Source: Candidatus Acetothermia bacterium | GTDB lineage: Bacteria > Bipolaricaulota > Bipolaricaulia > Bipolaricaulales > Bipolaricaulaceae | Reading direction: 5' to 3' | Length of the DNA: 7,890 nucleotides | NCBI GenBank assembly: GCA_023255835.1 | Contig: JAGDVW010000063.1 | Coordinates: 11,030-18,919, forward strand | Shown: piece after piece, positions 1-6,195 of the stretch | Layout: every line of letters starts with the position of its first letter | How positions within the stretch are numbered: the first letter of the stretch is position 1 | The notes under the pieces: model-generated | Database searches by the model: none | Told to the model about the DNA's origin: nothing | Seen by the model: the letters and a program-made list of their open reading frames with translations, nothing else | Made by a program: the position numbers and the translations under genes

Positions 1-2
1 GG

Positions 3-302
3 ATGATCCTCGCGGAGTTCTCCATCACCCCGATCGGCGCGGGCGAGTCCCTCTCCCCTTATGTTGCGGAATGCATGAGGATCGTGCGGGAAAGCGGGCT
101 TCCCCATGAGCTTACGGCCATGGGGACCATCATCGAAGGGGAATGGGACGAGGTTATGGCGGTGATCAAGGCCTGCCACATGGCCGTGCGGCAAAAGTGC
201 CGCCGCGTTTCCACCCTCATCAAGATCGACGACCGGGAAGCCCCGCCCGGCCGGATCAAGGCCAAGGTGGAGTCCGTCCTGAAAAAGCTAGAACAGGCCT
301 AG
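3..302 (+). CDS. MTH1187/YqgV-family thiamine-binding protein
   Basis: A 99-residue protein that matches the MTH1187/YqgV (UPF0045, formerly DUF77) family along its whole length. Family features visible are the N-terminal strand with ITPIGAG (residues 8-14) and SLSPYVAEC, then SGLPHELTAMGTIIEGEWDEVM (about 31-52), RVSTLIKIDDR (about 68-78) and a C-terminal KVESVLKKL helix. Members are small ferredoxin-like-fold proteins of about 100 residues that form tetramers and bind thiamine or related ligands in the cytoplasm. They are not known enzymes, so the role is probably thiamine sequestration or delivery. The ATG at the window edge fits the usual N-terminus. Its ribosome binding site lies outside the window, apart from the GG just before the ATG. 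The 3' end overlaps the convergent cdsA stop by 15 bp. Family assignment is firm; the physiological role is inferred. Confidence 0.88.
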   Translation: MILAEFSITPIGAGESLSPYVAECMRIVRESGLPHELTAMGTIIEGEWDEVMAVIKACHMAVRQKCRRVSTLIKIDDREAPPGRIKAKVESVLKKLEQA

Positions 303-1109
303 GATATAGTGGGCCAAAAAGAAGTAGACGGGAGCGGAAGCCAGTATCCCATCGATTCGATCCAGGACCCCGCCGTGGCCGGGGAAAAAGCGGCCGGTGT
401 CCTTCACCCCCGCGGCCCGCTTCACCAAAGATTCGAAGAGATCCCCAAGCTGCACGAAGGCGCCCACACCGAAACCCATGATGAGGGCCTCCGACCACTT
501 TTGCCCTAGATCCGCCAAGAACTGGGGCAAAAGGAGGCCCGCCACCCCGGCAAGGAGGAGGCCGCCGGCCACCCCCTCCCAGGTTTTGGCGATGGAAACC
601 CGCGGCAATAGCCTATGTCGGCCCAAAAGGCTTCCCACAAAATACGCGCCCGTGTCATAGCCCCAAACGATGAGGAGGAAGTGGAGGACATGCCAAAACC
701 CGCCTTTGCGGTGGAAGACGAGGATGAAGCCGAGCATAACGGGGATGTAAAGGAGCCCGAAGACCCCGGTGGCGGAGGCCAAAAAGCCCTCCTGGGTCCC
801 GCGCCGGGAGAAACTGTAGATCACGAGGAAATAGGCGAAGGCGAAGGCCAAAATGAAGGCGTACTCCCCTTCCTTGGGGAGGAGAAGGAAGAGGAAGGCG
901 GGGATGGTGAAGAGGAAAGCTTCCTTGGGGAGGGCCACCCCAAGGCGCGAAACGAGCCCCAAATATTCCCAACCCGCCCCCACCCCCACCACGGAAAGGA
1001 GCAAAGCCGCAAGCCAATCCTGCTGGAACCGCCAAGCAAGCCAGAAAATGGCCAAAACCGTGGGGATGGCCAGGGAAGCGGTGAGCAGCCGAAGCCTTAA
1101 GTCCTTCAC
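288..1109 (-). CDS. cdsA: Phosphatidate cytidylyltransferase (CDP-diglyceride synthase)
   Basis: Converts phosphatidic acid and CTP to CDP-diacylglycerol, the branch point of phospholipid synthesis, in the cytoplasmic membrane. The 273-residue product is almost entirely hydrophobic, with about eight candidate membrane segments. It carries the C-terminal CdsA signature: S227-LVKR, then K236-D237, HGG (245-247) and LDRID (249-253). Also present are YDTGAY (151-156) and a variant nucleotide-binding motif, SIAKTWEG (172-179), where SPKKTWEG-like sequences are usual. The start chosen is the GTG at 1109, which overlaps the uppS stop in a GTGA. An in-frame ATG 84 bases upstream would add a Pro/Arg/Gly-rich segment that lies wholly within uppS and does not resemble CdsA, so I reject it. 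No strong Shine-Dalgarno precedes the GTG, which points to coupling with uppS. It is the last gene of the operon, and no terminator hairpin is visible. Confidence 0.93.
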   Translation of the reverse strand: MKDLRLRLLTASLAIPTVLAIFWLAWRFQQDWLAALLLSVVGVGAGWEYLGLVSRLGVALPKEAFLFTIPAFLFLLLPKEGEYAFILAFAFAYFLVIYSFSRRGTQEGFLASATGVFGLLYIPVMLGFILVFHRKGGFWHVLHFLLIVWGYDTGAYFVGSLLGRHRLLPRVSIAKTWEGVAGGLLLAGVAGLLLPQFLADLGQKWSEALIMGFGVGAFVQLGDLFESLVKRAAGVKDTGRFFPGHGGVLDRIDGILASAPVYFFLAHYILGLF

Positions 1110-1849
1110 GCCATCACCCGGCCGAAGTTCCGCGTCCGGCCTTGGAAATCCTGGAGGGCCCAAAGGAGCTCCTCCTCGGTGAAATCGGGCCAAAGGGTTT
1201 TGGTGAAGTAGAGCTCAGCATAGGCGGCCTCGAAGAGGAAGAAATTGGAAAGACGCTGATGCCCGCCGGTGCGGATGATGAGGTCCGGATCGGGAAGCTC
1301 CCCTCCGGGGAGGAGTTCCCGGAATTTTTCGGGGGTGAGGTCTTCGGGGCGCAGCCTCCCTTGGAGCGCGAGTTCCGCTGCCCGCCGGGCCGCCATAATC
1401 ACATCCCACCTCCCCCCGAAATTCAGGGCCACGGTGAAAACCAGGTTTTTCCCGCCCTTCGTCCGCTCCACCGCTTGGAGGAGGGCCTCCTTAAGGCTTT
1501 TCGGGAAGGGCGAAAGATCGCCGAGGATGCGGAGCTCCACCCCGTTTTTCCCGAGTTCCTCCGTCCGCTCGCGGGCAAAACCCTCAAGGGTGGAGAAAAG
1601 GAAATCCAGCTCCTCCTTTGGGCGGTCCCAATTTTCCGTAGAGAAGGCGAAAACCGTGAGGTAAGGGAAGAGTTTTTCTTGGGCGACGAAACGGACGATG
1701 CGTTCCACGGTGTAGGCGCCCCGGCGGTGGCCCTCCGTGCGGGGAAGCCCCCGGGCCTTGGCCCACCGGCCGTTCCCGTCCATGATGAGGGCCACATGCT
1801 GAGGAAGGGGTTTGGCCCGGACCTCCTCAAGAAGAGCTTTTGACGACAT
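1106..1849 (-). CDS. uppS: Isoprenyl transferase (undecaprenyl diphosphate synthase)
   Basis: A cis-prenyltransferase that condenses isopentenyl diphosphate onto farnesyl diphosphate to make the C55 lipid-carrier precursor for peptidoglycan and other envelope polymers. The 247-residue length is typical. Visible motifs are HVALIMDGNGRWA with catalytic Asp24 (18-30), GHRRG (40-44), FSTENWDRP (69-77), LNFGGRWD (142-149), IIRTGG with Arg193 (191-196), RLSNF (199-203) and AYAELYF with metal-site Glu212, followed by LWPDF. The usual Glu after RTGG/RTSG is His197 here (see findings). The ATG at 1849 has a GAGGTGA Shine-Dalgarno ending 3 bases upstream (1853-1859). The gene starts 23 bp inside the end of the folC homologue and ends in a 4-bp GTGA overlap with cdsA. 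UppS next to CdsA is a very common bacterial arrangement. Chain length of the product cannot be read from sequence. Confidence 0.93.
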   Translation of the reverse strand: MSSKALLEEVRAKPLPQHVALIMDGNGRWAKARGLPRTEGHRRGAYTVERIVRFVAQEKLFPYLTVFAFSTENWDRPKEELDFLFSTLEGFARERTEELGKNGVELRILGDLSPFPKSLKEALLQAVERTKGGKNLVFTVALNFGGRWDVIMAARRAAELALQGRLRPEDLTPEKFRELLPGGELPDPDLIIRTGGHQRLSNFFLFEAAYAELYFTKTLWPDFTEEELLWALQDFQGRTRNFGRVMA

Positions 1850-3008
1850 CCCTCACCTCACGCAGGACCGGATGCGGCCCGAGGATCATAAGGAGATCAT
1901 CCTCACAAAGTCCCCGTAAAACCTTTGGGAGTTCCCAGAAAAGCTCTAGGGGCGTAGTGCGTTTCACCTCTTGAAAAGCTTGGCGCAAATGGTTTCCCAT
2001 TTCCTCCCCCAAGCGTTCCTCTTTGTGGGCCAAAAGCAAGGTCCGCCGTCCGGGAACAGGGGGAAGCCGTTCCAGGGACTCCAAGAGGGCCTGGGCGGCC
2101 CCCATGTCTTGGGCGGCATCGAGGACTATCCACGGCTGGGAATGAACTAGTTCGAACCTCCCTGGCAAGCGAGCCTGGCTCAATCCCTCCCGCACGGCTT
2201 CCCTGGTGAGGGGGAGGCCCCCGAATAGCTCGGCAAGCCCGGCTAAAGCGAGGGAGAGGTTCGCCCTTTGGTAAACCCCGGAAAACGGGGTTTCAAAGGG
2301 GCCCAAGGTGAAGGGGTCGGAGCGGGAACGCCAGATAGCCCGGTCCCAGCGGAGCTCCAAAAGCTCCACATCCTCGGGATCCACCAAGGCCAAGGCGGCT
2401 CCGGAGGCCCGGCAAGCTCGGGCCACGGCTTCCAAAGCCTCATCCTCCAAAGCGGTGGTGAGCAGAGGAACCCCGGGGCGGGCGAGCTTCGCCACCTCCC
2501 AGGCCAGGCTCGCGGTGCGCTCGCCCGCTTCCACGCGGGTGAGCAAGGAAAGCCAAGGTCGCACGAAATTCGTGGGATCCCAGCGGTGGCCGGTGCAGGC
2601 CTCCAAAACCACGAGATCGGCCTGGGCCCGCGCGAAATGGGCCAAAGCCACGGCGGTGAGGGCCTCATGGACGGTGGGCTTCCCCGGGCCGAATAGGAAC
2701 TCCTCCCAGGGATCAAGGGCTGCGGAAAGGAGGGCGGAGACGGTTAAAGAAGGGACCGGCTCCCCTTGGAACCTTAAAGCTTCGGCGGGATTGGGGAGAT
2801 CCAAGGAAGTGCATACCCCTACCCGCAGCCCAGCCGCACAGAAAACCGCTTCCAAAAAGGAGATTACCGAGGTCTTCCCGTGCGTTCCGGCCACCTGGAT
2901 CACGGGCAATCCCGCCTGGGGCTCGCCCAAACGGGAAAGGAGGAGCTTCATCCGTTCAAAACTCGGCGTGGCTTCCCAAGAAAGCCTCTCCCACGGGTCC
3001 ACGCTCAT
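1827..3008 (-). CDS. Divergent FolC-like Mur-ligase-family ATP-dependent ligase
   Basis: A 393-residue homologue of folylpolyglutamate/dihydrofolate synthase; canonical FolC is about 420-440 residues. Homology is clear from the N-terminal SFERMKLLLSRLGEPQ (16-31), the P-loop VAGTHGKTS (39-47), D131-LVVLEA, WDPTN (143-147), RPGVPLLT (177-184), YQRANLSLAL (246-255) and LPGRFELV (281-288). Many FolC hallmarks are altered. The P-loop reads GTHGKTS, closer to MurC than to GTNGKGS. TSPHL is replaced by TSLDL. The DH after the TN motif is missing, the EKAG segment holding the carbamylated Lys appears deleted, and DGAHN is DAAQD (297-301). The neighbour valS supports descent from folC, since valS-folC is a common pair. 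The ATG at 3008 overlaps the valS stop (ATGA), but GGAGG lies only 1 base before it. The GTG at 3002 sits 7 bases from that GGAGG and is a credible alternative start. Substrate is uncertain. Confidence 0.78.
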   Translation of the reverse strand: MSVDPWERLSWEATPSFERMKLLLSRLGEPQAGLPVIQVAGTHGKTSVISFLEAVFCAAGLRVGVCTSLDLPNPAEALRFQGEPVPSLTVSALLSAALDPWEEFLFGPGKPTVHEALTAVALAHFARAQADLVVLEACTGHRWDPTNFVRPWLSLLTRVEAGERTASLAWEVAKLARPGVPLLTTALEDEALEAVARACRASGAALALVDPEDVELLELRWDRAIWRSRSDPFTLGPFETPFSGVYQRANLSLALAGLAELFGGLPLTREAVREGLSQARLPGRFELVHSQPWIVLDAAQDMGAAQALLESLERLPPVPGRRTLLLAHKEERLGEEMGNHLRQAFQEVKRTTPLELFWELPKVLRGLCEDDLLMILGPHPVLREVRDVVKSSS

Positions 3009-5623
3009 TCCTCCAAAAACCGCGCGAGCCTGGCCCGGCGGGCCCGAAGCTCCCGGGCCTGGGCCTCGAACTTCGCCAAAACCTCCTCCGGAGCCTTTTC
3101 CCGAAATTCCCGATTGGCCAGGCGATCCTCAACGCTTGCCAGTTCCTCCTCCACCTTCTTTAGGTTCCGCATAAGGCGCTCCCGGAGAACACCCCAATCC
3201 ACCTCCCCGGGGAGGGCGAGGAAAAAGGGGATGTCCCCGGCCAAGCCGCGGGCGGCGTTTTTCATCGCTTTGGGCTTGGGATCGAAGGATGGGCGGGCCC
3301 GGGCTAGCCTAGCTAAACCCAGGCCGAGCTCCTCCACCAACAACTTGGCTTGGCTTCCGCCGGTCAACACGAGGTCCAACTCCCTGGCCGGATCCAGGCC
3401 GAGCTCGGCGCGCATGGCCCGCACCTCCCGCACAAGCTCCTGGAACGCGGAAAGAATCTCCTCCGCCTTCGGATCACGGAGGGCCTCATCGGCTTTAGGA
3501 TAAGCCCCCTGGGAGACCTCCTGGCCCAAATAATTGCCGATCTCCTCGGTGATAAAGGGCATGAAGGGGTGCAAAAGATGGATTACATCCACAAGGACTT
3601 TGCGCAAAACGAGCTGGGCCGTGCGCCGGGCCTCCGGGTCTTCCCCATAGAGCCGCACCTTCGCCAATTCCAGATACCAGTCGCAGACCTCGCCCCAAAC
3701 GAAGTGGTAAAGGGTCTCCGCCGCGAGGTGGAAGAGGTAGCGCTCCAGATGCATCCGAACCCCCGCGATCACCCCTTGGAGGCGGGAGAGGATCCACCGG
3801 TCCTCCCAGGCTAAGGTCCGGCGGGAAAGTGCCAGGTCCTTTGGGAGATCCGCGGTGTTGGTGAGGATGAAGCGGGCCATGTTCCAGATCTTGTTCAAAA
3901 AGTCGCGGGATTCGTCGAGGAGGGCCGGGGAGAAGCGGGCGGCGCGGCCTTTCCCGGAGATGTGGACCATGGTGAACCGGAGGGCATCGGCGCCGTGGCT
4001 TTGAATGAGTTCCATGGGGTCGATCACGTTCCCCCGGGTCTTGCTCATCTTCTGGCCCCGCTCGTCCACGATGAGGGGGGTGATGAGGACCTCCCGGAAC
4101 GGGACCTCGCCCAGGAAATGGAGCCCCATCATGACCATCCGCGCCACCCAGAAAAAGAGGATATCGAACCCGGTGATGAGGAGGTCCGTGGGATAGAAGG
4201 TTTTGAGGTCCTCGGTCTCCTCCGGCCAGCCCATGACGGAGAAGGGCCAAAGGGCCGAGGAAAACCAGGTATCGAGGACGTCCTCGTCTTGGCGGAGCTC
4301 CACATCCTTGCCGTAGCGCTCGCGGGCGAGTTTTCGCGCCTCCTCCTCATCCATGGCCACGATGATCTCCCCGTTCGGGGCATACCAAGCGGGGATGCGG
4401 TGGCCCCACCAAAGCTGTCGGGAAATACACCAATCGCGAATGTTCCTTAACCAATCGAAATAGAGCTTGGTCCACCGTTCCGGGACGAACTGAATTTTCC
4501 CCTCTTCCACCACGCGGATCGCCGGCTCCGCGAGGGGTTTCATGCGCACGAACCACTGGGTGGAGATCATGGGCTCGATTTGGGTGCGGCAGCGCTGGCA
4601 ATGGCCCACAGCGTGGCGATAGGGCACGATCTTCTCTAAAAGCCCTTCCGCGCGGAGCCGCTTCACCAAGGCCTCCCTGGCCTGGAAGCGGTCCAGCCCA
4701 GCAAAGGGGCCGCCGTTCTCGTTGATGGTGCCGTCGCCGTTCAGGACGTTCACCGCGGGCAAACCCAACCGCTGGCCGATCTGGAAATCCACGGGATCGT
4801 GGGCCGGGGTCACCTTGAGAACACCGGTTCCGAAGCCCGGGTCCACCTCCTCCGCGGCCACGATGGGCAGTTTCCTGCCCAGGACGGGAAGAAGCGCGGT
4901 TTTTCCAATGAGGTGCTGGTAGCGGTGATCCTGGGGGTTCACGGCCAAGGCGGTATCCCCAAGCATCGTCTCCGGCCGGGTTGTGGCCACGGTGACAAAC
5001 CCCCCTCCCTCCAGGGGATAGCGCACGAAGTACAAATTCCCCAGGATTTCCTCGTGTTCGACCTCGAGGTCGGAGAGGGCCGTCTCGCAGCGGGGGCACC
5101 AGTTGATCATGTACTCGCCTCGGTAAATCAGGCCCTCCCGATAAAGCCGGACGAACGCGGTGCGCACGGCCCGGGAAAGCCCGGGGTCCAAAGTGAAGCG
5201 GAGCCTGGACCAATCGCAGGAACAGCCGAGGGCCTTGAGCTGCTCCACGATCTCGTTCCCGTACTTCTCCTTCCACTGCCAAACCCGCCGCAAGAATTCC
5301 TCCCGCCCCAATTCCTTTCGGGTTTTCCCCTCCTTCAGGAGCTCCATTTCCACCACGGTTTGGGTGGCGATCCCCGCGTGGTCCGTCCCCGGGAACCAAC
5401 AGGCCTCGTAGCCATCCATGCGCTTGAAGCGAATGACCACATCCTGAAGGGTGTTGTTGAGGGCATGGCCCATGTGGAGCCTTCCCGTGATGTTTGGGGG
5501 CGGGATCACGATGGAAAAAGGTTTCTTCCCGCTCCTTGGGTTACAGACCCAGCCTTTTTTCTCCCAGCTAGCCAGGATCCTGGGCTCGACCTCGTTCGGG
5601 TTATAGCGCGGAGGAAGCGGCAT
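3005..5623 (-). CDS. valS: Valyl-tRNA synthetase
   Basis: Charges tRNA-Val with valine in the cytoplasm. The 872-residue product has the full class Ia layout: PPPNITGRLHMGH with the HIGH-type motif at 50-53, WCPRC zinc cysteines (176, 179), and a CP1 editing domain with TTRPETMLGDTA (214-225) and TPAHD (272-276). Then come a second CxxC (342, 345), DWCISRQLWWGH (397-408), DTWFSSALWP (451-460) and the KMSKT signature loop (525-529). These are followed by an anticodon-binding domain with HPFMPFITEE and a charged C-terminal coiled coil (about 810-870). The start is the ATG at 5623, because GGGAGG lies 5 bases upstream and the protein then begins MPLPPRYNPNEVE, as in the family. A GTG at 5644 would add seven residues but lacks this support. 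Only 1 base separates it from the ndk stop, and its own stop overlaps the next ATG. The usual GRDI after the KMSKS region reads GRAA. Confidence 0.97.
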   Translation of the reverse strand: MPLPPRYNPNEVEPRILASWEKKGWVCNPRSGKKPFSIVIPPPNITGRLHMGHALNNTLQDVVIRFKRMDGYEACWFPGTDHAGIATQTVVEMELLKEGKTRKELGREEFLRRVWQWKEKYGNEIVEQLKALGCSCDWSRLRFTLDPGLSRAVRTAFVRLYREGLIYRGEYMINWCPRCETALSDLEVEHEEILGNLYFVRYPLEGGGFVTVATTRPETMLGDTALAVNPQDHRYQHLIGKTALLPVLGRKLPIVAAEEVDPGFGTGVLKVTPAHDPVDFQIGQRLGLPAVNVLNGDGTINENGGPFAGLDRFQAREALVKRLRAEGLLEKIVPYRHAVGHCQRCRTQIEPMISTQWFVRMKPLAEPAIRVVEEGKIQFVPERWTKLYFDWLRNIRDWCISRQLWWGHRIPAWYAPNGEIIVAMDEEEARKLARERYGKDVELRQDEDVLDTWFSSALWPFSVMGWPEETEDLKTFYPTDLLITGFDILFFWVARMVMMGLHFLGEVPFREVLITPLIVDERGQKMSKTRGNVIDPMELIQSHGADALRFTMVHISGKGRAARFSPALLDESRDFLNKIWNMARFILTNTADLPKDLALSRRTLAWEDRWILSRLQGVIAGVRMHLERYLFHLAAETLYHFVWGEVCDWYLELAKVRLYGEDPEARRTAQLVLRKVLVDVIHLLHPFMPFITEEIGNYLGQEVSQGAYPKADEALRDPKAEEILSAFQELVREVRAMRAELGLDPARELDLVLTGGSQAKLLVEELGLGLARLARARPSFDPKPKAMKNAARGLAGDIPFFLALPGEVDWGVLRERLMRNLKKVEEELASVEDRLANREFREKAPEEVLAKFEAQARELRARRARLARFLEE

Positions 5624-5624
5624 T

Positions 5625-6074
5625 TCAGCCTCCCAGCCAAGCACTATCGCTCGTCTGATAATGCAAAAGCTCGTCCTCCTGGAAAAAGAGGGCGATTTCC
5701 CGGGCCGCGGAAGCCGGGGAGTCCGAGCCGTGGATGAGGTTCATGGTCACGGAGAGGCCGTAATCCCCGCGGATCGTGCCCGGCTCCGCTTCCAAGGGGT
5801 TCGTCTTCCCCATCATCTTTCGCACCACCTCCACGGCCCTCGGCCCCTCCACCACCATGGCCACCACCGGCGCGGAGGTGATGAAGGAAACGAGCTCCGA
5901 ATAAAACGGTTTTTCCCGGTGCTCAGCATAATGCTTTTCCGCAAGCTCCCGGGATATTCGGATCATCTTGAGCCCCACGATTTTAAGCCCTTTTTCCTCA
6001 AACCGAGAGATGATGCGGCCCACGAGCCTCCGCTGTACCGCATCGGGCTTGAGCAAAACGAGCGTGCGTTCCAT
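5625..6074 (-). CDS. ndk: Nucleoside diphosphate kinase
   Basis: Transfers the gamma-phosphate of ATP to (d)NDPs through a phosphohistidine intermediate, balancing NTP pools in the cytoplasm. The 149-residue product is a standard NDK. It has [16 protein letters not shown] with Lys9 near the N-terminus, [11 protein letters not shown] (48-58), MVVEGPRAV (73-81) and GTIRGDYG (99-106). The active-site motif NLIHGSDSP holds the catalytic His115. The ATG at 6074 has an AAGGAGG Shine-Dalgarno 4 bases upstream (6079-6085). This is the first gene of the leftward operon, divergent from metK, with valS beginning 1 base after its stop. A possible -10 (TAAACT, minus strand, 6110-6105) lies about 30 bases before the start, without a clear -35. 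Confidence 0.97.
   Translation of the reverse strand: MERTLVLLKPDAVQRRLVGRIISRFEEKGLKIVGLKMIRISRELAEKHYAEHREKPFYSELVSFITSAPVVAMVVEGPRAVEVVRKMMGKTNPLEAEPGTIRGDYGLSVTMNLIHGSDSPASAAREIALFFQEDELLHYQTSDSAWLGG
5629..5634 (-). promoter_or_regulatory. Ribosome binding site of valS (start-deciding)
   Basis: On the minus strand GGGAGG is followed by CTGAA and then ATG at 5623, an ideal 5-base spacing. The site lies inside the last codons of ndk, and the ndk TGA falls within the spacer, so termination of ndk and initiation of valS occur almost on the same spot. This is the main reason for preferring ATG 5623 over GTG 5644. Confidence 0.85.
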
Positions 6075-6195
6075 GTACCCTCCTTCGGGTTTAGCTGAAT
6101 CGCAAGTTTACCGTAAGTGCCAGGGGCTTCCGATCCTGGCCTATGGAGGGCCTTTGATGTAGGCTTGTGCCAACTTGTGGGGAAAGGAGGTGAGA
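6075..6195. promoter_or_regulatory. Divergent ndk / metK intergenic region
   Basis: These 121 bases separate two divergent start codons, so both promoters should lie here. Toward ndk the best -10 candidate is TAAACT (6110-6105, minus strand). Toward metK a weak TANNNT candidate is TAGGCT (6160-6165). Neither has a convincing -35. Structure seen directly: a 9-bp odd palindrome TTACCGTAA (6108-6116), GCCAGG (6119-6124) pairing with CCTGGC (6135-6140), GGCC (6138-6141) pairing with GGCC (6149-6152), and a direct repeat CTTGTG (6164-6169, 6174-6179). No recognisable SAM riboswitch fits in this length. Region call is firm; individual elements are weak. Confidence 0.6.
6184..6193 (+). promoter_or_regulatory. 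Ribosome binding site of metK (start-deciding)
   Basis: AAGGAGGTGA is a full 10-base complement to the usual 3' end of 16S rRNA. The core GGAGG (6186-6190) is 5 bases before GTG 6196. This fixes the metK start at that GTG rather than the in-frame TTG at 6175, which lies upstream of the site, or the GTG at 6190, which lies inside it. Confidence 0.92.

Noticed and set aside
1110..1193. N-terminal extension of cdsA to an in-frame ATG
   Set aside because: The extra 28 residues lie entirely inside uppS and do not resemble CdsA. The GTG at 1109 gives a standard GTGA stop-start overlap and a normal CdsA N-terminus.
2308..3174. 288-codon open frame opposite the folC homologue
   Set aside because: It is a Ser/Arg/Ala-rich antisense shadow crossing the folC/valS junction, with no family resemblance or convincing ribosome binding site.
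4347..5399. 350-codon open frame on the minus strand in another frame of valS
   Set aside because: It is an out-of-frame shadow of valS with a Pro/Arg/Gly-rich, low-complexity product; the ValS frame explains this DNA fully.
5624..5644. Seven-residue N-terminal extension of valS from a GTG
   Set aside because: The ATG at 5623 has a GGGAGG site at ideal spacing, and the resulting N-terminus fits the ValS family.
4799..5737. 312-codon open frame on the plus strand opposite valS and the 3' end of ndk
   Set aside because: It is antisense to the catalytic domain of a clear valS, and its protein has no recognisable motif. Long antisense frames are expected in GC-rich genes with strong third-position GC bias.
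6075..6195. SAM riboswitch upstream of metK
   Set aside because: The region is only 121 bases and must also hold the ndk promoter. I see no conserved S-box core or multi-helix arrangement, and the ribosome binding site shows no obvious pairing partner.
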